From NCBI GenBank assembly GCA_002715985.1, contig PBAO01000053.1:1-62976 (forward strand): a stretch of 62,976 bases of DNA. The letters are read 5' to 3'. Of the stretch, positions 17,206 to 28,933 are shown piece by piece (positions within the stretch are counted from its first letter, which is position 1; each line of letters starts with the position of its first letter). Made by a program: the position numbers and the translations under genes. The notes beneath the pieces are model-generated. The model made no database searches. It was given only the letters and a program-made list of their open reading frames with translations, and was not told where the DNA came from. Origin of the DNA: Lysobacterales bacterium. GTDB lineage: Bacteria > Pseudomonadota > Gammaproteobacteria > Nevskiales > Salinisphaeraceae.

Positions 17206-17789
17206 GACTGTTCCAAAAGATCGGTGGCAATGGCTTTCGCTGCATGCAGACAATTCGCGTTGCCATCGAGACCGCCACGCGCGATCGCCCCCTCCAGCAA
17301 AAACGCCAGATGTTTTCCAATCCGAGCCGCACGTTCTGGTTGTTCGGGGTAAATATCGTTCAGATGAGCGCACAGCAGTGATTCGACCTGCGCCTTATGC
17401 CGTCGCACGGCCGCCCGGCCCGGATCGCCGGCGGACAGTTCGGCCGCGGCATTCAACAACCCACAACCGCGAAAGCCGTATTCATACGCGGTCGAAGCGT
17501 GATCTATATAGGCATCGAATACCGCGATTACGCCTGCAACAGGGTCGTCCGAGGCCTGTTGGCGAACTTCATAGAGTGCGAGCCATTCGTCGTGTCGCGC
17601 ATCGATATAAGCACTGACAAGAGCCGCCTTCGATGGGAAGTTGTTGTACAGACTTTGTTTGGCGACGCCCGCTCTTTCGGTGATCGTGTCGATACCCGTG
17701 GCCGCGATGCCATCGGCATAGAACAGATCGCTTGCGGCTCGTAGCAACCGGTCACGCGCGCGGCCCGGTGCAGATTGGCGCTCTGGCAT
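17202..17789 (-). CDS. TetR/AcrR-family regulator
   Basis: A 195-residue protein with an N-terminal HTH (ARDRLLRAASDLFYADGIAA then GIDTITERAGVAKQSLYNNF) and a helical ligand domain. It is co-transcribed with the EamA transporter and likely represses this operon through the palindrome just upstream. The ligand domain resembles the group that controls quinone, biocide or oxidant-linked exporters, but the ligand cannot be told from the sequence. Confidence 0.92.
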   Translation of the reverse strand: MPERQSAPGRARDRLLRAASDLFYADGIAATGIDTITERAGVAKQSLYNNFPSKAALVSAYIDARHDEWLALYEVRQQASDDPVAGVIAVFDAYIDHASTAYEYGFRGCGLLNAAAELSAGDPGRAAVRRHKAQVESLLCAHLNDIYPEQPERAARIGKHLAFLLEGAIARGGLDGNANCLHAAKAIATDLLEQS

Positions 17790-17808
17790 GCCTAGTCCCG
17801 AGATCGAA

Positions 17809-17830
17809 ATAGGTAGGTCAGTCTACCTAG
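17809..17830. promoter_or_regulatory. Palindromic operator upstream of tetR-eamA
   Basis: ATAGGTAG and CTACCTAG face each other around GTCAGT, 20-40 bases upstream of the TetR start, with an AT-rich CCTATTTCAATAG next to it. This is the expected self-operator of a TetR repressor. Confidence 0.6.
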
Positions 17831-18186
17831 TCCTATTTCAATAGTCTATCTAAGCCGTACGCACAGCTGTCGACAAGATATCCGGCAACAGACTGCTTGC
17901 TAGAAATGCATGAGCGAACGGCCGCTTTGGGTCGCGATCGGCCAAAAGCCAAGGCTAGCGTTATAGCTGTCGCTGTGGCGTCCCGTTGCAACGGAGACTT
18001 CCCAAGTCGCCAGGGGCGATACGATGTCTTCTGGCTTTGCACCGCGCCCTTTGGTTACAAGGCGAGGACCCGGGCACGGTCCTCGCCCTCCACGTCCTCG
18101 GCTGTACCGGGGCGCATGCCAAACCGAACAGCACTCGATTATGGGCTAGCCGCGATGCTCGAGGGTCGACGACGTCTTAGATGGAC
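17831..18186. other. Intergenic region with an unoccupied IS target motif
   Basis: No convincing gene is present. At 17921-17945 lies CCGCTTTGGGTCGCGATCGG, the same context in which the IS block and two miniature elements are inserted elsewhere, here without an insertion. The rest holds the tetR promoter and apparently non-coding sequence. Confidence 0.5.
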
Positions 18187-18741
18187 TCATAGCGATTCGT
18201 TCGTAGCGTGCTTGGCCGGCTTCCAACGGCGTAGTTCCGTGTCGTCTTCGTAGGAGGGCAGCGGTGTGGGTAGCGTGATCAGTTCGATGACGCTGCCCCA
18301 GGGCCTCGTGCCATAGCAGAAGTAGTTGCCTTCACCTTTCTCGGGCGGAAACATCAGCGGCTGCGGCTCGGTGAACATCCGCCCGCCGGCCGCCTCGAAA
18401 AGCCGAATGGCTTCTTCGATGTCGTCCACGTAAACCGCGAAGTGCTGCAGGCCGTAGTCGCTGGGCCGCACCGGGTCTGCCTGATCGGCCGCGTTCATTT
18501 CGAACAATTCGAGCCCGGGACCGTATTGCAGTTTGAGCATGCGGACGGCCGAAATGGTCGTACCCTTGGCGACGTGCAGGATGTGTTCGGGCTCCTCGCC
18601 TTCGAGCGGCTCATCGTCGGGCGCGACCGAGTCGTAGATCACCTCGGCGCCGAAGGCGTCCTGAAAGAAACGTGTGGCGGCTTCAAGATTTTTGACCGTG
18701 ATGCCGACATGATCCATGCCGAGTGCGAGATTGCTCTGCAT
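18187..18741 (-). CDS. VOC-family protein (glyoxalase/dioxygenase fold)
   Basis: A 184-residue protein with two beta-alpha-beta-beta-beta modules. GMDHVGITVKNLEAATRFFQ starts the first and YGLQHFAVYVDDIEEAIRLF the second; PWGSVIELITLP ends it. Metal ligands are plausible at H10, E80 (LELFEMN), H122 and E166 (SVIELI). The reaction is unknown: lactoylglutathione-lyase-like or dioxygenase-like are both possible. It lies in a minus-strand group with a nitroreductase and a TIM-barrel isomerase. Confidence 0.85.
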   Translation of the reverse strand: MQSNLALGMDHVGITVKNLEAATRFFQDAFGAEVIYDSVAPDDEPLEGEEPEHILHVAKGTTISAVRMLKLQYGPGLELFEMNAADQADPVRPSDYGLQHFAVYVDDIEEAIRLFEAAGGRMFTEPQPLMFPPEKGEGNYFCYGTRPWGSVIELITLPTPLPSYEDDTELRRWKPAKHATNESL

Positions 18742-18757
18742 GACAGACTCCTATGGT

Positions 18758-19354
18758 TCAGAATTCGGCGCTGGTGCCGAATTGGTTGGAAAAGACAAAA
18801 TCGCACTGTGGCAGGCGCTGGCATGGTTTGGCTTCTCGTTCGCGCAGCGAGGCGTCAGCGTTATCGGCCGCATCGCGATAGCCGATCGCCATGGCGGTAT
18901 AGGCTTCGGCATCGTTCGGAATGCCGAATGTTCGCCGAGCGGCGGCCGGGTCCAGCCCGATCATCATGTGAACGAACAGATCGTGGCGGCTGGCCTCGAA
19001 CACCATCTGTCCCGCGGCCAAACCGAGATCGTGTGGTGCGGCCTTGTTCTCCTTACCGCTTTCGGCAAAGCGGTGGCGGTAGATGCCGATCAACAGTACC
19101 GGCGCGTGCTTGGCCCATACTTGGTTGCCTTCGGCCAGACAGTTGACAATGCGATCGTGCGTATCGTCTCGGTTTTTGCGACTGACCAGAAAACGCCAGG
19201 GCTGTTCGTTGAAGGATGAAGCCGACCAACGCGCGGCCTCGAAAACCGAGCGCAGTGTGTCGCGGGGCACCGGTTGCTCGCTGAAGACATATGGGCTCCA
19301 GCGCGTCGCCAATCGGTCGTCGATCGGGAAATGCGTAGGGGCGATGTTATTCAT
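18758..19354 (-). CDS. Nitroreductase-family protein
   Basis: A 198-residue FMN-dependent nitroreductase. Family motifs are RWSPYVFSEQPVPRDTLRSV, AARWSASSFNEQPWRFLVS near the start (FMN phosphate and flavin contacts) and DLGLAAGQMVFEASRHDL in the middle. Such enzymes reduce nitroaromatics, quinones or enones with NAD(P)H. It lies 16 bases upstream of the VOC gene, in the same orientation, so the two are likely one transcript. Confidence 0.92.
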   Translation of the reverse strand: MNNIAPTHFPIDDRLATRWSPYVFSEQPVPRDTLRSVFEAARWSASSFNEQPWRFLVSRKNRDDTHDRIVNCLAEGNQVWAKHAPVLLIGIYRHRFAESGKENKAAPHDLGLAAGQMVFEASRHDLFVHMMIGLDPAAARRTFGIPNDAEAYTAMAIGYRDAADNADASLREREAKPCQRLPQCDFVFSNQFGTSAEF

Positions 19355-19458
19355 GGATAGCGCCTCTCGGGCGGATATCGATCGAGACGATCGATATCCG
19401 TGGTCTTGAGTGAATAGAGGGCAAAGAGTCGCGCGGATAGCACGGGCCTTGCGCCGGA

Positions 19459-20316
19459 TCAGAACTGTGCGGCACTCGTCTCGAAAGACCGTTGCGCCAT
19501 GTCTTCGAGCGGTAGTTTGCGGTGCGATTCCGAAAGGATCTCGACGCCCCAGGGTCCGTCGAAGCCCGTAGACTGCACGGCTTTAATGAAGGCCGGCACG
19601 TCGAGCACGCCGTCGCCCGGCAGGCGACGGCGATGGATGGTGTCCATCCAGAGTGGCTCGATCGGATATCGATCGGCATCGTCGAGTTCGACCCCGCCGA
19701 TATAGACCGGGTCGATCTCGCCGATCTCGTGGTATTCGATGCCGGCGCGCGCCAGATGCCAGATATCGATCAACAGGCCGCCGTTGCGCTGCGCCGCACC
19801 TTCGACGATCTGCCGAGCCCGACCCACACTGCGTACGTTGCTGAAGGGCATGATCTCCAGGGTGAGCGCGGTGTTGTAACGGGCGGCCTCGACGGCCAGT
19901 TCGCCGAAGCAGTCGACCATGCGGGGCACGTCGGCCTCCTGTTCGTCCTCGCCCAGACCGGGCGCGACCTTGACGGCACGAGCGTTCAGCGCATCGGCTG
20001 CCTCGAACAGTTCCTGCCGCATCTTGTCGGAGGCGCGCTGGGCCTCGCCGGTCTTGTACCAGTCGGCCAGGAACTCGAACTCGATATGCTTGATGCCGTG
20101 ATCGGCCATGATCCGATTCATTTCGGCATAGCCGAGCCGGTCCTTCGTGGCCATCAGATCCTGATGAACCAGACCGATGCCGGTATAACCGGCCCGGGCC
20201 GCGGCTTCGACCCGGTGCTCGAAACGAAACGGGCTGACCTCGTTGTCCTGAAACGGGTATACGTCGCCGGAGATCGTGAAATACGCGGCGAGCAGTTCGG
20301 GATGGGTTGTTGCCAT
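19459..20316 (-). CDS. Sugar phosphate isomerase/epimerase-family TIM-barrel protein
   Basis: A 285-residue protein of the AP-endonuclease-2-like TIM barrel (PF01261). Seen are TISGDVYPF, EAAARAGYTGIGLVHQDLMA, HIEFEFLADWY, VKVAPGLGEDE, LTLEIMPFSNV, GGLLIDIWHLARAGI and PWGVEILSE, with acidic and His residues at strand ends fitting a divalent metal site. The start at 20316 is supported by GGAGG six bases upstream. The substrate is unknown. It is divergent from a LysR gene that probably regulates it. Confidence 0.88.
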   Translation of the reverse strand: MATTHPELLAAYFTISGDVYPFQDNEVSPFRFEHRVEAAARAGYTGIGLVHQDLMATKDRLGYAEMNRIMADHGIKHIEFEFLADWYKTGEAQRASDKMRQELFEAADALNARAVKVAPGLGEDEQEADVPRMVDCFGELAVEAARYNTALTLEIMPFSNVRSVGRARQIVEGAAQRNGGLLIDIWHLARAGIEYHEIGEIDPVYIGGVELDDADRYPIEPLWMDTIHRRRLPGDGVLDVPAFIKAVQSTGFDGPWGVEILSESHRKLPLEDMAQRSFETSAAQF

Positions 20317-20425
20317 GAAAGCCTCCAATATCGTTTATGCGAATCCATCGTTCGCGACTGGAGACAACGGTACGGTCAACTCATGAGAGGATAAACAGAC
20401 GCCATATCGACACTCTGTAAACCAA

Positions 20426-21343
20426 ATGTCTACCGAAACCGGGCCGCTGCTGACCGGCATCCATACGTTTGTGACCGCGGCGCGTTGCCAGAGCTTCACC
20501 CGAGCGGGCGAGGAGCTCGGCATCAGTAAATCGGCCGTCGGCAAAGCCATTGCTCGTCTCGAAGCCCGGCTCGGTATCGCTCTGTTTCATCGCACGACGC
20601 GACATATCTCGCTGACCGCCGATGGCCAGGCGTACTACGCCAGCTGTGCCAATGCCCTGGAGACACTGACCGAGGCCGAAAGAGCACTGGTCACGGGCCA
20701 TGAACGGCCGGCCGGACGCCTGCGCGTCGATATGCCGGCGGCGTTTGGCCGCACAGTGCTTCTGCCGGTGCTGCTCCGCATCACGCAACAACACCCGGAC
20801 CTGCGCCTGACCGTGACGTTCAACGATCATCTGGTCGACCCGATCGAAGAGGGAATCGATCTGTTGGTGCGGTTCGGGCCGGTCGAGGACAGCACTGGGC
20901 TTGTCGCCCGACCGCTCACGCGTCAGCGCCTGGTCATATGCGCCGCGCCGGCGTATCTGGCAGCGCACGGTCGTCCAACATCCATCGAAGCGCTTAACAA
21001 TCACCGCTGTATCGTGGGATATCGCCGCGGTCGGTCGCTGGCATGGACCGTCGAGAATGCTACCGGCGAATCGGTGCGCATCGATCCGCCGCCGACCTTC
21101 GAGCTTAGCGACGGCGATGCCATTTTGCGGGCAGCTCTCAGCGGCTGCGGCCTGTGCCAGGTGCCGATCTCGCTGGCCCGGGAAGCAATCGACAACGGCG
21201 ATCTGGTCCCCGTGCTCGAAGCACAATCCACCCACGAAGTACCGGTACACGCCGTCTGGCCGGCGACGCGCCATCTGCTGCCGAAGGTGCGACGAGTCGT
21301 CGATGAGCTGCTTGAGCAAGCCCGGCTTGGCGCGCTCGATTAG
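20426..21343 (+). CDS. LysR-family transcriptional regulator
   Basis: A 305-residue protein. The N-terminal winged HTH is clear (IHTFVTAARCQSFTRAGEEL, GISKSAVGKAIARLEARLGI, ALFHRTTRHISLTADG). The C-terminal effector domain follows (LRVDMPAAFGRTVLLPVLLR, EGIDLLVRFGP). It is divergent from the TIM-barrel isomerase with 109 bases between. It likely controls the isomerase-nitroreductase-VOC group; the effector is unknown. Confidence 0.93.
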   Translation: MSTETGPLLTGIHTFVTAARCQSFTRAGEELGISKSAVGKAIARLEARLGIALFHRTTRHISLTADGQAYYASCANALETLTEAERALVTGHERPAGRLRVDMPAAFGRTVLLPVLLRITQQHPDLRLTVTFNDHLVDPIEEGIDLLVRFGPVEDSTGLVARPLTRQRLVICAAPAYLAAHGRPTSIEALNNHRCIVGYRRGRSLAWTVENATGESVRIDPPPTFELSDGDAILRAALSGCGLCQVPISLAREAIDNGDLVPVLEAQSTHEVPVHAVWPATRHLLPKVRRVVDELLEQARLGALD

Positions 21344-21380
21344 AGACAACAGGGTTTTCGGCGTATGTCCGCTCTGGGTC

Positions 21381-21519
21381 CAGGCTGCGTGAAAACTCGG
21401 AACATCGGCATTTCAGGGGTTCGTTTACCCCTGCCTAGTAGCCGATTGTAGCGTCAGCGGGCGTACAGAGCGTCGGTTTTCAGCCGGACGGCAACCGAAG
21501 TGAGTTTTCACACAGCCTG
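21381..21519. mobile_element. 139-bp miniature inverted-repeat element, copy 2
   Basis: It is bounded by CAGGCTGCGTGAAAAC and GTTTTCACACAGCCTG, flanked on both sides by GGTC (21377-21380 and 21520-21523). It has no coding capacity. The interior matches the reverse complement of copy 1 at 14418-14557. It shares only termini with the IS1182-like element and is presumably moved by its transposase. It lies downstream of the LysR gene, interrupting the GCTCTGGGTCGCTATCGGCC target. Confidence 0.85.
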
Positions 21520-21661
21520 GGTCGCTATCGGCCAAAAAAGCAGAAAATTACACTCGCCGTAGCTGGGGCTGGGTGCCGGCACGGGCGCCACTACAGTGCT
21601 GGGCCGAGGCAGTTGCCGTAGTGCGGGTATGTGGCGAGCGGCTTTTCGCTCTACGTCGTGG

Positions 21662-22381
21662 TCAGCGCTCGATATCACCGCGATGGACGGCGATCCGGAT
21701 AGCTTGGGCCGTCGTCGTGGCGCCGAGGCGCTGGCGTATTCGGCGCAAATGGTTTTCTACCGTACGTTGCGACAAGCCGAGTGTCGCGGCGATATCGGCC
21801 TGGCGACGTCCAGCGGCGATCCAGGCCAGCACTTCTTTTTCACGGTTCGACAACTGACTGCTCATTTCGGCGACAGGTGCCTCGAGCAGGCGACGCGCGG
21901 CACAGAATGCGGCGGTCGCTACAAGCGTCAGCGCCAGACGAACTGTCGAAGACGCGTTTATACGCTCTCCGCCCAGGCTCATGGCGCCCTCGAGCCCGAG
22001 CGGGCCGAATACCGGGATCTGCAGGCCATGGATACCATCACCACGCGGCGCACGAACAACACGGTATTGTTCGCCCTTCTTGCCTTGGGTTTTCGTCCAG
22101 AAGAACGGCTCTTTTGCCTCCAATATGTGGTGCGTCATCGGGCAGCGGCGAATATAGGTATCGGCATCGACGCACTCGCCATCGTCGAACCAATCCCCTT
22201 CCACCCAGTAGATGCGCTCGACCACCTCGTCCCGTGCCGCCGTGGCGGAGAACAGGACGAAGCGGTCATAGCCGAACGGTGCTGAATAGGCACGAACCGT
22301 CTCTTCGATAGCGGTCAACGTGCCGGCATGCTCGACGGCGAGCGTTACGTTGAACGCATTATCGCCAGCGGCGGACGTCAC
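21662..22381 (-). CDS. LuxR-type regulator with autoinducer-binding domain (solo)
   Basis: A 239-residue protein. The N-terminal ~165 residues resemble an autoinducer-binding domain ([66 protein letters not shown]). The C-terminal GerE HTH is clear ([35 protein letters not shown]). No LuxI-type synthase is present, so this is a LuxR solo. The GTG start overlaps the hchA stop by 4 bases, an unusual pairing with a deglycase gene. Confidence 0.85.
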   Translation of the reverse strand: MTSAAGDNAFNVTLAVEHAGTLTAIEETVRAYSAPFGYDRFVLFSATAARDEVVERIYWVEGDWFDDGECVDADTYIRRCPMTHHILEAKEPFFWTKTQGKKGEQYRVVRAPRGDGIHGLQIPVFGPLGLEGAMSLGGERINASSTVRLALTLVATAAFCAARRLLEAPVAEMSSQLSNREKEVLAWIAAGRRQADIAATLGLSQRTVENHLRRIRQRLGATTTAQAIRIAVHRGDIER

Positions 22382-23238
22382 GCGTTAGACACGTCTTCGA
22401 GCAAAGCCTGGGCTGCGAGTTTGCCGAGCGCATTGCCGGCGAGCGGACTGTCGCCGGTCAGCAGTTTGCGATCGCGGTGTGTGGCACCGGTGATGTCGTC
22501 GTTGATGATCTCGAAGCCAAGCCCTTCGAGCTTCTCGCCGAATTTCCAGGTCAGATGGCCCGGCATGTAACCCATATCGGGCGTCTGCGCGTCCAGCGAA
22601 TCGGGAAAGGCACAGATCTTGTAGCCCCTGTACATGTCGCTGTCGCCGACGGACAGGAACGCCGCCGGGCCATGGCAGAGCGAGATCACGAACTTGTCGT
22701 TGTGGTGAACCCATTCGAGAACGGTTTTCACATCGCGGCTATCAGGCAGACCGATTAGAGCGCCATGCCCGCCGGGAATGAACACGGCCGCATAGTCGCC
22801 GCTGTCGAGCCCCTTTTCAATAACGTCGGCAAGCTTCAGCGGTGTCTTGAACTGATCACGGTACTTGGCGAAGAAGTTCTTGACCTCTTCATCCTCTGAA
22901 GGCATTGCCCAGTGCTCGAACTTGACCGGATTGCCGGAGATCGTCGCCACGTCGAAGGCGAAGCCGGCCTTGGCGAGGTGAACCATCGGCAACAACGTCT
23001 CCACCGGGTGGTTGCCGGTCGAAAACATCGTGCCGTTGTCGGTCAGCAGGTAGCGCTCATCGGCGCCGATCATCAGTACTTTGAGACGTCCACCCTGATA
23101 GGCGTTTGGGTAGTCGGCGCCTTCGAGATCGGAGTTCGGCGAAGTGAACTGGCTCAACGAATAGGGGGACGGGAAAAATGCATTGTCCTCGGCCGGATCG
23201 GGGGTCGGGCGTTTGTCTTCCGGTTGCAGCTCGGTCAT
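22378..23238 (-). CDS. hchA: HchA-type DJ-1/PfpI protein (glyoxalase III / deglycase)
   Basis: A 286-residue protein matching Hch[37 protein letters not shown] (catalytic E), [19 protein letters not shown] and [14 protein letters not shown] with the nucleophilic Cys followed by His. Length fits the family (~283-290). It converts methylglyoxal or repairs glycated amines, and acts as a heat or hypochlorite chaperone in E. coli. It sits with two aldo-keto reductases, consistent with carbonyl stress. It is translationally coupled to the LuxR gene. Confidence 0.93.
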   Translation of the reverse strand: MTELQPEDKRPTPDPAEDNAFFPSPYSLSQFTSPNSDLEGADYPNAYQGGRLKVLMIGADERYLLTDNGTMFSTGNHPVETLLPMVHLAKAGFAFDVATISGNPVKFEHWAMPSEDEEVKNFFAKYRDQFKTPLKLADVIEKGLDSGDYAAVFIPGGHGALIGLPDSRDVKTVLEWVHHNDKFVISLCHGPAAFLSVGDSDMYRGYKICAFPDSLDAQTPDMGYMPGHLTWKFGEKLEGLGFEIINDDITGATHRDRKLLTGDSPLAGNALGKLAAQALLEDVSNA

Positions 23239-23357
23239 GGCTTTTCCACACGTTCGATGAATTCTCCAACCCAGTATATTCTCGGCACGAGTACGTATGA
23301 GGGTTATACCTCAATCCGCTGCTTGCTGTACGCAGACGCAGCTCGGCAAAATTGGCG

Positions 23358-23385
23358 ACCGAGCTTCTGCTTGGGTCGCAATCGG
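23358..23385. repeat. Unoccupied copy of the IS target motif
   Basis: CTTCTGCTTGGGTCGCAATC, followed by GGCCAACC, is the same intergenic motif into which the IS block and miniature elements inserted at GGTC. Here no element is present. It lies in the 240-base spacer between hchA and the aldo-keto reductase, which holds no gene. Confidence 0.55.
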
Positions 23386-23479
23386 CCAACCGAACGAAAC
23401 GGCAGGTCGATGATGAATTGCCCGGGCCATGGGCGTCGCCCCGGTCGTCGAATTAAGATAGCCACGAGCTTCACGGCGC

Positions 23480-25073
<1,594 letters not shown>

Positions 25074-25077
25074 CGAA

Positions 25078-26118
<1,041 letters not shown>

Positions 26119-26161
26119 CTAGATGGCATAATCGGAAAGAGTTGATAACTTGAGTGCATAA

Positions 26162-27055
26162 ATGCCCGCCGGCAACTACGATCATCTGGCGACGTTTTCG
26201 GTCGTGGCTCGGGAACGCAGCTTCACGCGGGCGGCCGCCAAGCTCGGCATGTCGCAGCCGGCGCTGAGCCGCGCCATGCGCAACCTGGAAGAGCGGCTGG
26301 GTGTCCGGCTGCTGGCGCGCACCACGCGTAGCGTGTCCCCCACCGAAGCGGGTGAACATCTGCTGCAGGTGATCGCGCCCCGGTTCGAGGAGATCGACGC
26401 CGAGCTGGCGTTGCTCAGCGAATTTCGGGACAAGCCGGCGGGGCGTATCAATATCACCGCCGGCGAACATGCAGCGATCACGATTCTGCAGCCTGCGCTG
26501 GCCCGGATCCTGCCGAACCATCCGGATATCCACGTGGAGATCAGTGCGGATTACGGGCTCACGGATATCGTGGCCGAGGGGTTTGACGCCGGCGTGCGCC
26601 TGGGCGAACAGGTTGCCCAGGACATGATCGCCACCCGCATCGGCCCGGATATGCGGATGGCCGTGGTGGGCTCTCCGGCATACTTCAAGCGCCATCCGCG
26701 CCCTGATACGCCGCGCGATCTGCCCCGGCACAACTGCATCACGAGTCGATTGCCGACCTACGGCGGTATCGCGGCCTGGTCGTTCGAGAAAGACGGTGAA
26801 GACTTGAAGGTACGCGTTGACGGCCAGCTCGTCTTCCGCCCCATCGCGATGCGCCTCAATGCCGCCTGCGACGGCCTGGGACTCGCCTGTATGCCCGAGG
26901 ATCTGGTGCAGCCGCATGTCGTGGACGGGCGATTGGTCCGTGTACTTGCGGACTGGTGCCCAGCGTTCTCCGGATACCATCTTTACTACCCGAGCCGGCG
27001 CCAGACGTCACCCGCATTCACTTTGTTTCGGGATGCGTTGCGCTATCCGACTTGA
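26162..27055 (+). CDS. LysR-family transcriptional regulator
   Basis: A 297-residue protein. [59 protein letters not shown]. The effector domain includes [20 protein letters not shown] and [16 protein letters not shown], the pattern of the large LTTR subgroup next to AKR/oxidoreductase genes. It is divergent from the AKR-flavodoxin-AKR operon with a 94-base gap and is the probable activator of it. Confidence 0.93.
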   Translation: MPAGNYDHLATFSVVARERSFTRAAAKLGMSQPALSRAMRNLEERLGVRLLARTTRSVSPTEAGEHLLQVIAPRFEEIDAELALLSEFRDKPAGRINITAGEHAAITILQPALARILPNHPDIHVEISADYGLTDIVAEGFDAGVRLGEQVAQDMIATRIGPDMRMAVVGSPAYFKRHPRPDTPRDLPRHNCITSRLPTYGGIAAWSFEKDGEDLKVRVDGQLVFRPIAMRLNAACDGLGLACMPEDLVQPHVVDGRLVRVLADWCPAFSGYHLYYPSRRQTSPAFTLFRDALRYPT

Positions 27056-27117
27056 AGCGGCGTTCGAGCGTGTGAAGAGATAGGGCTGCGCGAACGACCT
27101 AATGGCTGCTTCGGGTC

Positions 27118-27256
27118 CAGGCTGTGTGAAAACGCTGAATAGGACCGTTTCAGGGGGTCTCTTGACCCCTACCTGCTATGAGGTCGGGGCTTAGATGGGC
27201 GCACAGGAGGTCGGTTATCTACGGAGGGGCGATCGAGGGAGTTTTCACACAGCCTG
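27118..27256. mobile_element. 139-bp miniature inverted-repeat element, copy 3
   Basis: It has termini CAGGCTGTGTGAAAAC and GTTTTCACACAGCCTG and GGTC on both sides (27114-27117, 27257-27260). It is exactly as long as copy 2 but has a different interior (TTTCAGGGGGTCTCTTGACC is recognisable). It lies between the LysR gene and the RES toxin fragment, in the GCTTCGGGTC target context. Confidence 0.85.
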
Positions 27257-27274
27257 GGTCGATAGCCGACATTC

Positions 27275-27580
27275 CTACCGCGAGCAATCCGCCGCTAGTA
27301 AAAAAGCTAGCGGTCGCGGTTCGCTGCACGCTCGATCCAGCACCGCGGCATGATCGACCTGATAACTGACGATAGTCAGTGGCTGCAGGTGCATGACCAT
27401 GCCCTGTGCAGCCTCCGTGATGGCCCCCATGATCGACGTTGCGGTGTACAGCATCGGCGTACCGGGCTTGTTGAAGCGGCCACCGTACAGCGCCGCCCCC
27501 TGGCCGGACGCCGGATCGAACGCCCATTTCGGATCGTGGGCGCGATACACGAGCCCTTGAAAGCGGAACAGCGCCGGCAC
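27275..27580 (-). pseudogene. N-terminal half of a RES-domain toxin
   Basis: From a GTG at 27580 overlapping the antitoxin stop, the frame gives ALFRFQGLVYRAHDPKWAFD, GAALYGGRFNKPGTPMLYTA and TSIMGAITEAAQGMVMHLQP, ending VSYQVDHAAVLD at 27334. These are the R, GGRFN and E signatures of the RES fold. Beyond VLD the homology ends. The expected continuation (LSTPAAC...CDWAYW) is found at 9414-9133 on the same strand. RES toxins degrade NAD+; this one cannot be active. Confidence 0.85.
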
Positions 27581-27956
27581 TAGGCGAAGCCGCCCACCGC
27601 GATTCTCGACAGATGGGTTTTGACGGCCTCGGCCAGGCCTTCGGCCACGAGATCCGATGCGGTCCGCTGGCCGGTAGCGGCTCACTCCGATACCAGGCGT
27701 AGGCTTGCATATCCGAGCCGGTCCAGTGGCTCACGCGGTTCAGGATCTCAACGACATCCCGCATACGCCGTTGTGTCGGGCCGCTGCGCTCACGCTCTCG
27801 CTTGCGCAACGAATCCGCCGACAGGCCGATGGCCGCGGCCAGTTCGCTTTTCGTGACATGGAGTGTCTGGGCCAAGGCGTTCGAGAGTACGCGGTCATTC
27901 TGGATGACGCGTTCGTACAGGGGGACCGGCGGTGCGATTTCGATTGGGCTCGTCAT
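27580..27956 (-). pseudogene. Xre/MbcA/ParS-type antitoxin, frameshifted
   Basis: The frame from 27956 gives LYERVIQNDRVLSNALAQTL, HVTKSELAAAIGLSADSLRK and RMRDVVEILNRVSHWTGSDM, the HTH part of an Xre/MbcA-type antitoxin. After WYRSEPLPA at about 27680 a one-base indel shifts the frame. The true end TASDLVAEGLAEAVKTHLSR then IAVGGFA is read in another frame to the stop at 27580-27582. It was the partner of the RES toxin that follows. Confidence 0.8.
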
Positions 27957-28206
27957 GACGCCCCTCATATCGGACGTTTTATGAGTTAACTAGTATGGCA
28001 TACCGACAACGCGCGGTCAGCCTGCTGGGCGCATTTCCCGGTCTCGCGGATCATTGACAGCGTGCGCCGCGCAGCGGCAAGCTATCCATACACCCCACCG
28101 CTAGGTTTATAGCGGCCCTTGAAGCCTCGCCGGGTCGTGCGACGAGGCGCCTTTCTAGGTTCGATCCAAACTTCGCCATCAACTGCCGCTCTGCCGGCGG
28201 TCCTTT
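27957..28206. other. Intergenic region
   Basis: No gene is supported. It holds the antitoxin promoter on the minus strand (AT-rich AGTTAACTAGTATGGCATAC near 27980-28000). To its right begins the series of plus-strand genes with shared leader structures. Confidence 0.4.
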
Positions 28207-28250
28207 GCCCACCAGGGAAATATCATCCCTGGGCGGATCGGTGTTTCCCG
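28207..28250 (+). promoter_or_regulatory. Pseudoknot-like leader, copy 1
   Basis: Stem 1 is CCAGGGA (28212-28218) with TCCCTGG (28226-28232). The alternative or knotted stem 2 pairs GGGAAA (28215-28220) with TTTCCC (28244-28249), extended by ATC/GGT-type pairs from the loop. AGGAG and CACCATG of the next gene follow within 18 bases. It is one of seven equivalent leaders in 28.2-31.7 kb. Confidence 0.65.
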
Positions 28251-28267
28251 CTCTCAGGAGAAACACC

Positions 28268-28729
28268 ATGCATCGCTTCACGCGCGACGATCGTCAATCA
28301 ATCCTCGATCGGGTCTATACCCATTTCATCGAAAACCAACAGCCCGCCGGACGTGACAATGGCGGCGCGCGCTGTCTCTATCACGGCGTCGACAAGAACG
28401 GGCCGCAGGTGTCCTGCGCGATCGGGATCTTCGATACCGATCATCGGTTCGACCGCGAATCGCTCATCACGTTAGGGGTTCGTCAAATGATCGACGTCGA
28501 CCCAGACGCGCTCGCTGACGTGTTCGGTAGCGCGGTGTTCAACGACCTGGATCTCGAGTTTCTAATCGGCGTTCAGGATGAACACGACCTGGCCGTGCGC
28601 CGTGCCGCATTGTCGGACCCGAACTTCGACACATTCTTCATCGAGGAATTGGCACACCGGCTTGATCGTTTTGCCGGTGAACAAGATCTCGTTTCGCCGT
28701 GTTCACCGAGTGATCTCGGGCCCGGCTGA
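28268..28729 (+). CDS. Hypothetical ICE accessory protein, 153 aa
   Basis: An acidic soluble protein starting at the ATG after AGGAGAAACACC. It contains HRFTRDDRQSILDRVYTHFI, GARCLYHGVDKNGPQVSCAI and GIFDTDHRFDRESLITLGVR. No catalytic motif is recognised. It opens the series of small genes that each have the shared leader. By analogy with its neighbours (antirestriction, RadC) it may support establishment in a new host, but that is inference only. Confidence 0.7.
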   Translation: MHRFTRDDRQSILDRVYTHFIENQQPAGRDNGGARCLYHGVDKNGPQVSCAIGIFDTDHRFDRESLITLGVRQMIDVDPDALADVFGSAVFNDLDLEFLIGVQDEHDLAVRRAALSDPNFDTFFIEELAHRLDRFAGEQDLVSPCSPSDLGPG

Positions 28730-28739
28730 GTTATAGACA

Positions 28740-28760
28740 CTCGCTCATGCGAGCACTTTC
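28740..28760 (+). terminator. Weak hairpin, possible terminator
   Basis: CTCGC (28740-28744) TCAT GCGAG (28749-28753) followed by CACTTTCTTC, ten bases after the preceding stop codon. The stem is short and the T-run is interrupted. Confidence 0.35.
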
Positions 28761-28869
28761 TTCCCGAGCCGAGTTGGCTGATGGTCTTGAACGCATTGCG
28801 TGCGATGAGGACCTGGCGCCGGTTCATTCTTTCTAATCCAATGCCACGCTTACGCGGGCCTTTCTTCAC

Positions 28870-28914
28870 CCACCACGGGGCAGTTCCACCCCGTGAGGCG
28901 TGGTGTCTGCCCCT
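28870..28914 (+). promoter_or_regulatory. Pseudoknot-like leader, copy 2
   Basis: Stem 1: CACGGGG (28874-28880) with CCCCGTG (28889-28895). Stem 2: GGGGCAG (28877-28883) with CTGCCCC (28907-28913), 7 bp and perfect, plus CACC (28887-28890) with GGTG (28902-28905). The bases differ from copy 1 but the pairing is kept. AGGAG and CACCATG of ardB follow. Confidence 0.75.
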
Positions 28915-28933
28915 TTATCCAAGGAGCATCACC

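Noticed and set aside
21662-22381. Complete LuxI/LuxR quorum-sensing circuit
   Set aside because: No acyl-homoserine-lactone synthase gene is present in the window.
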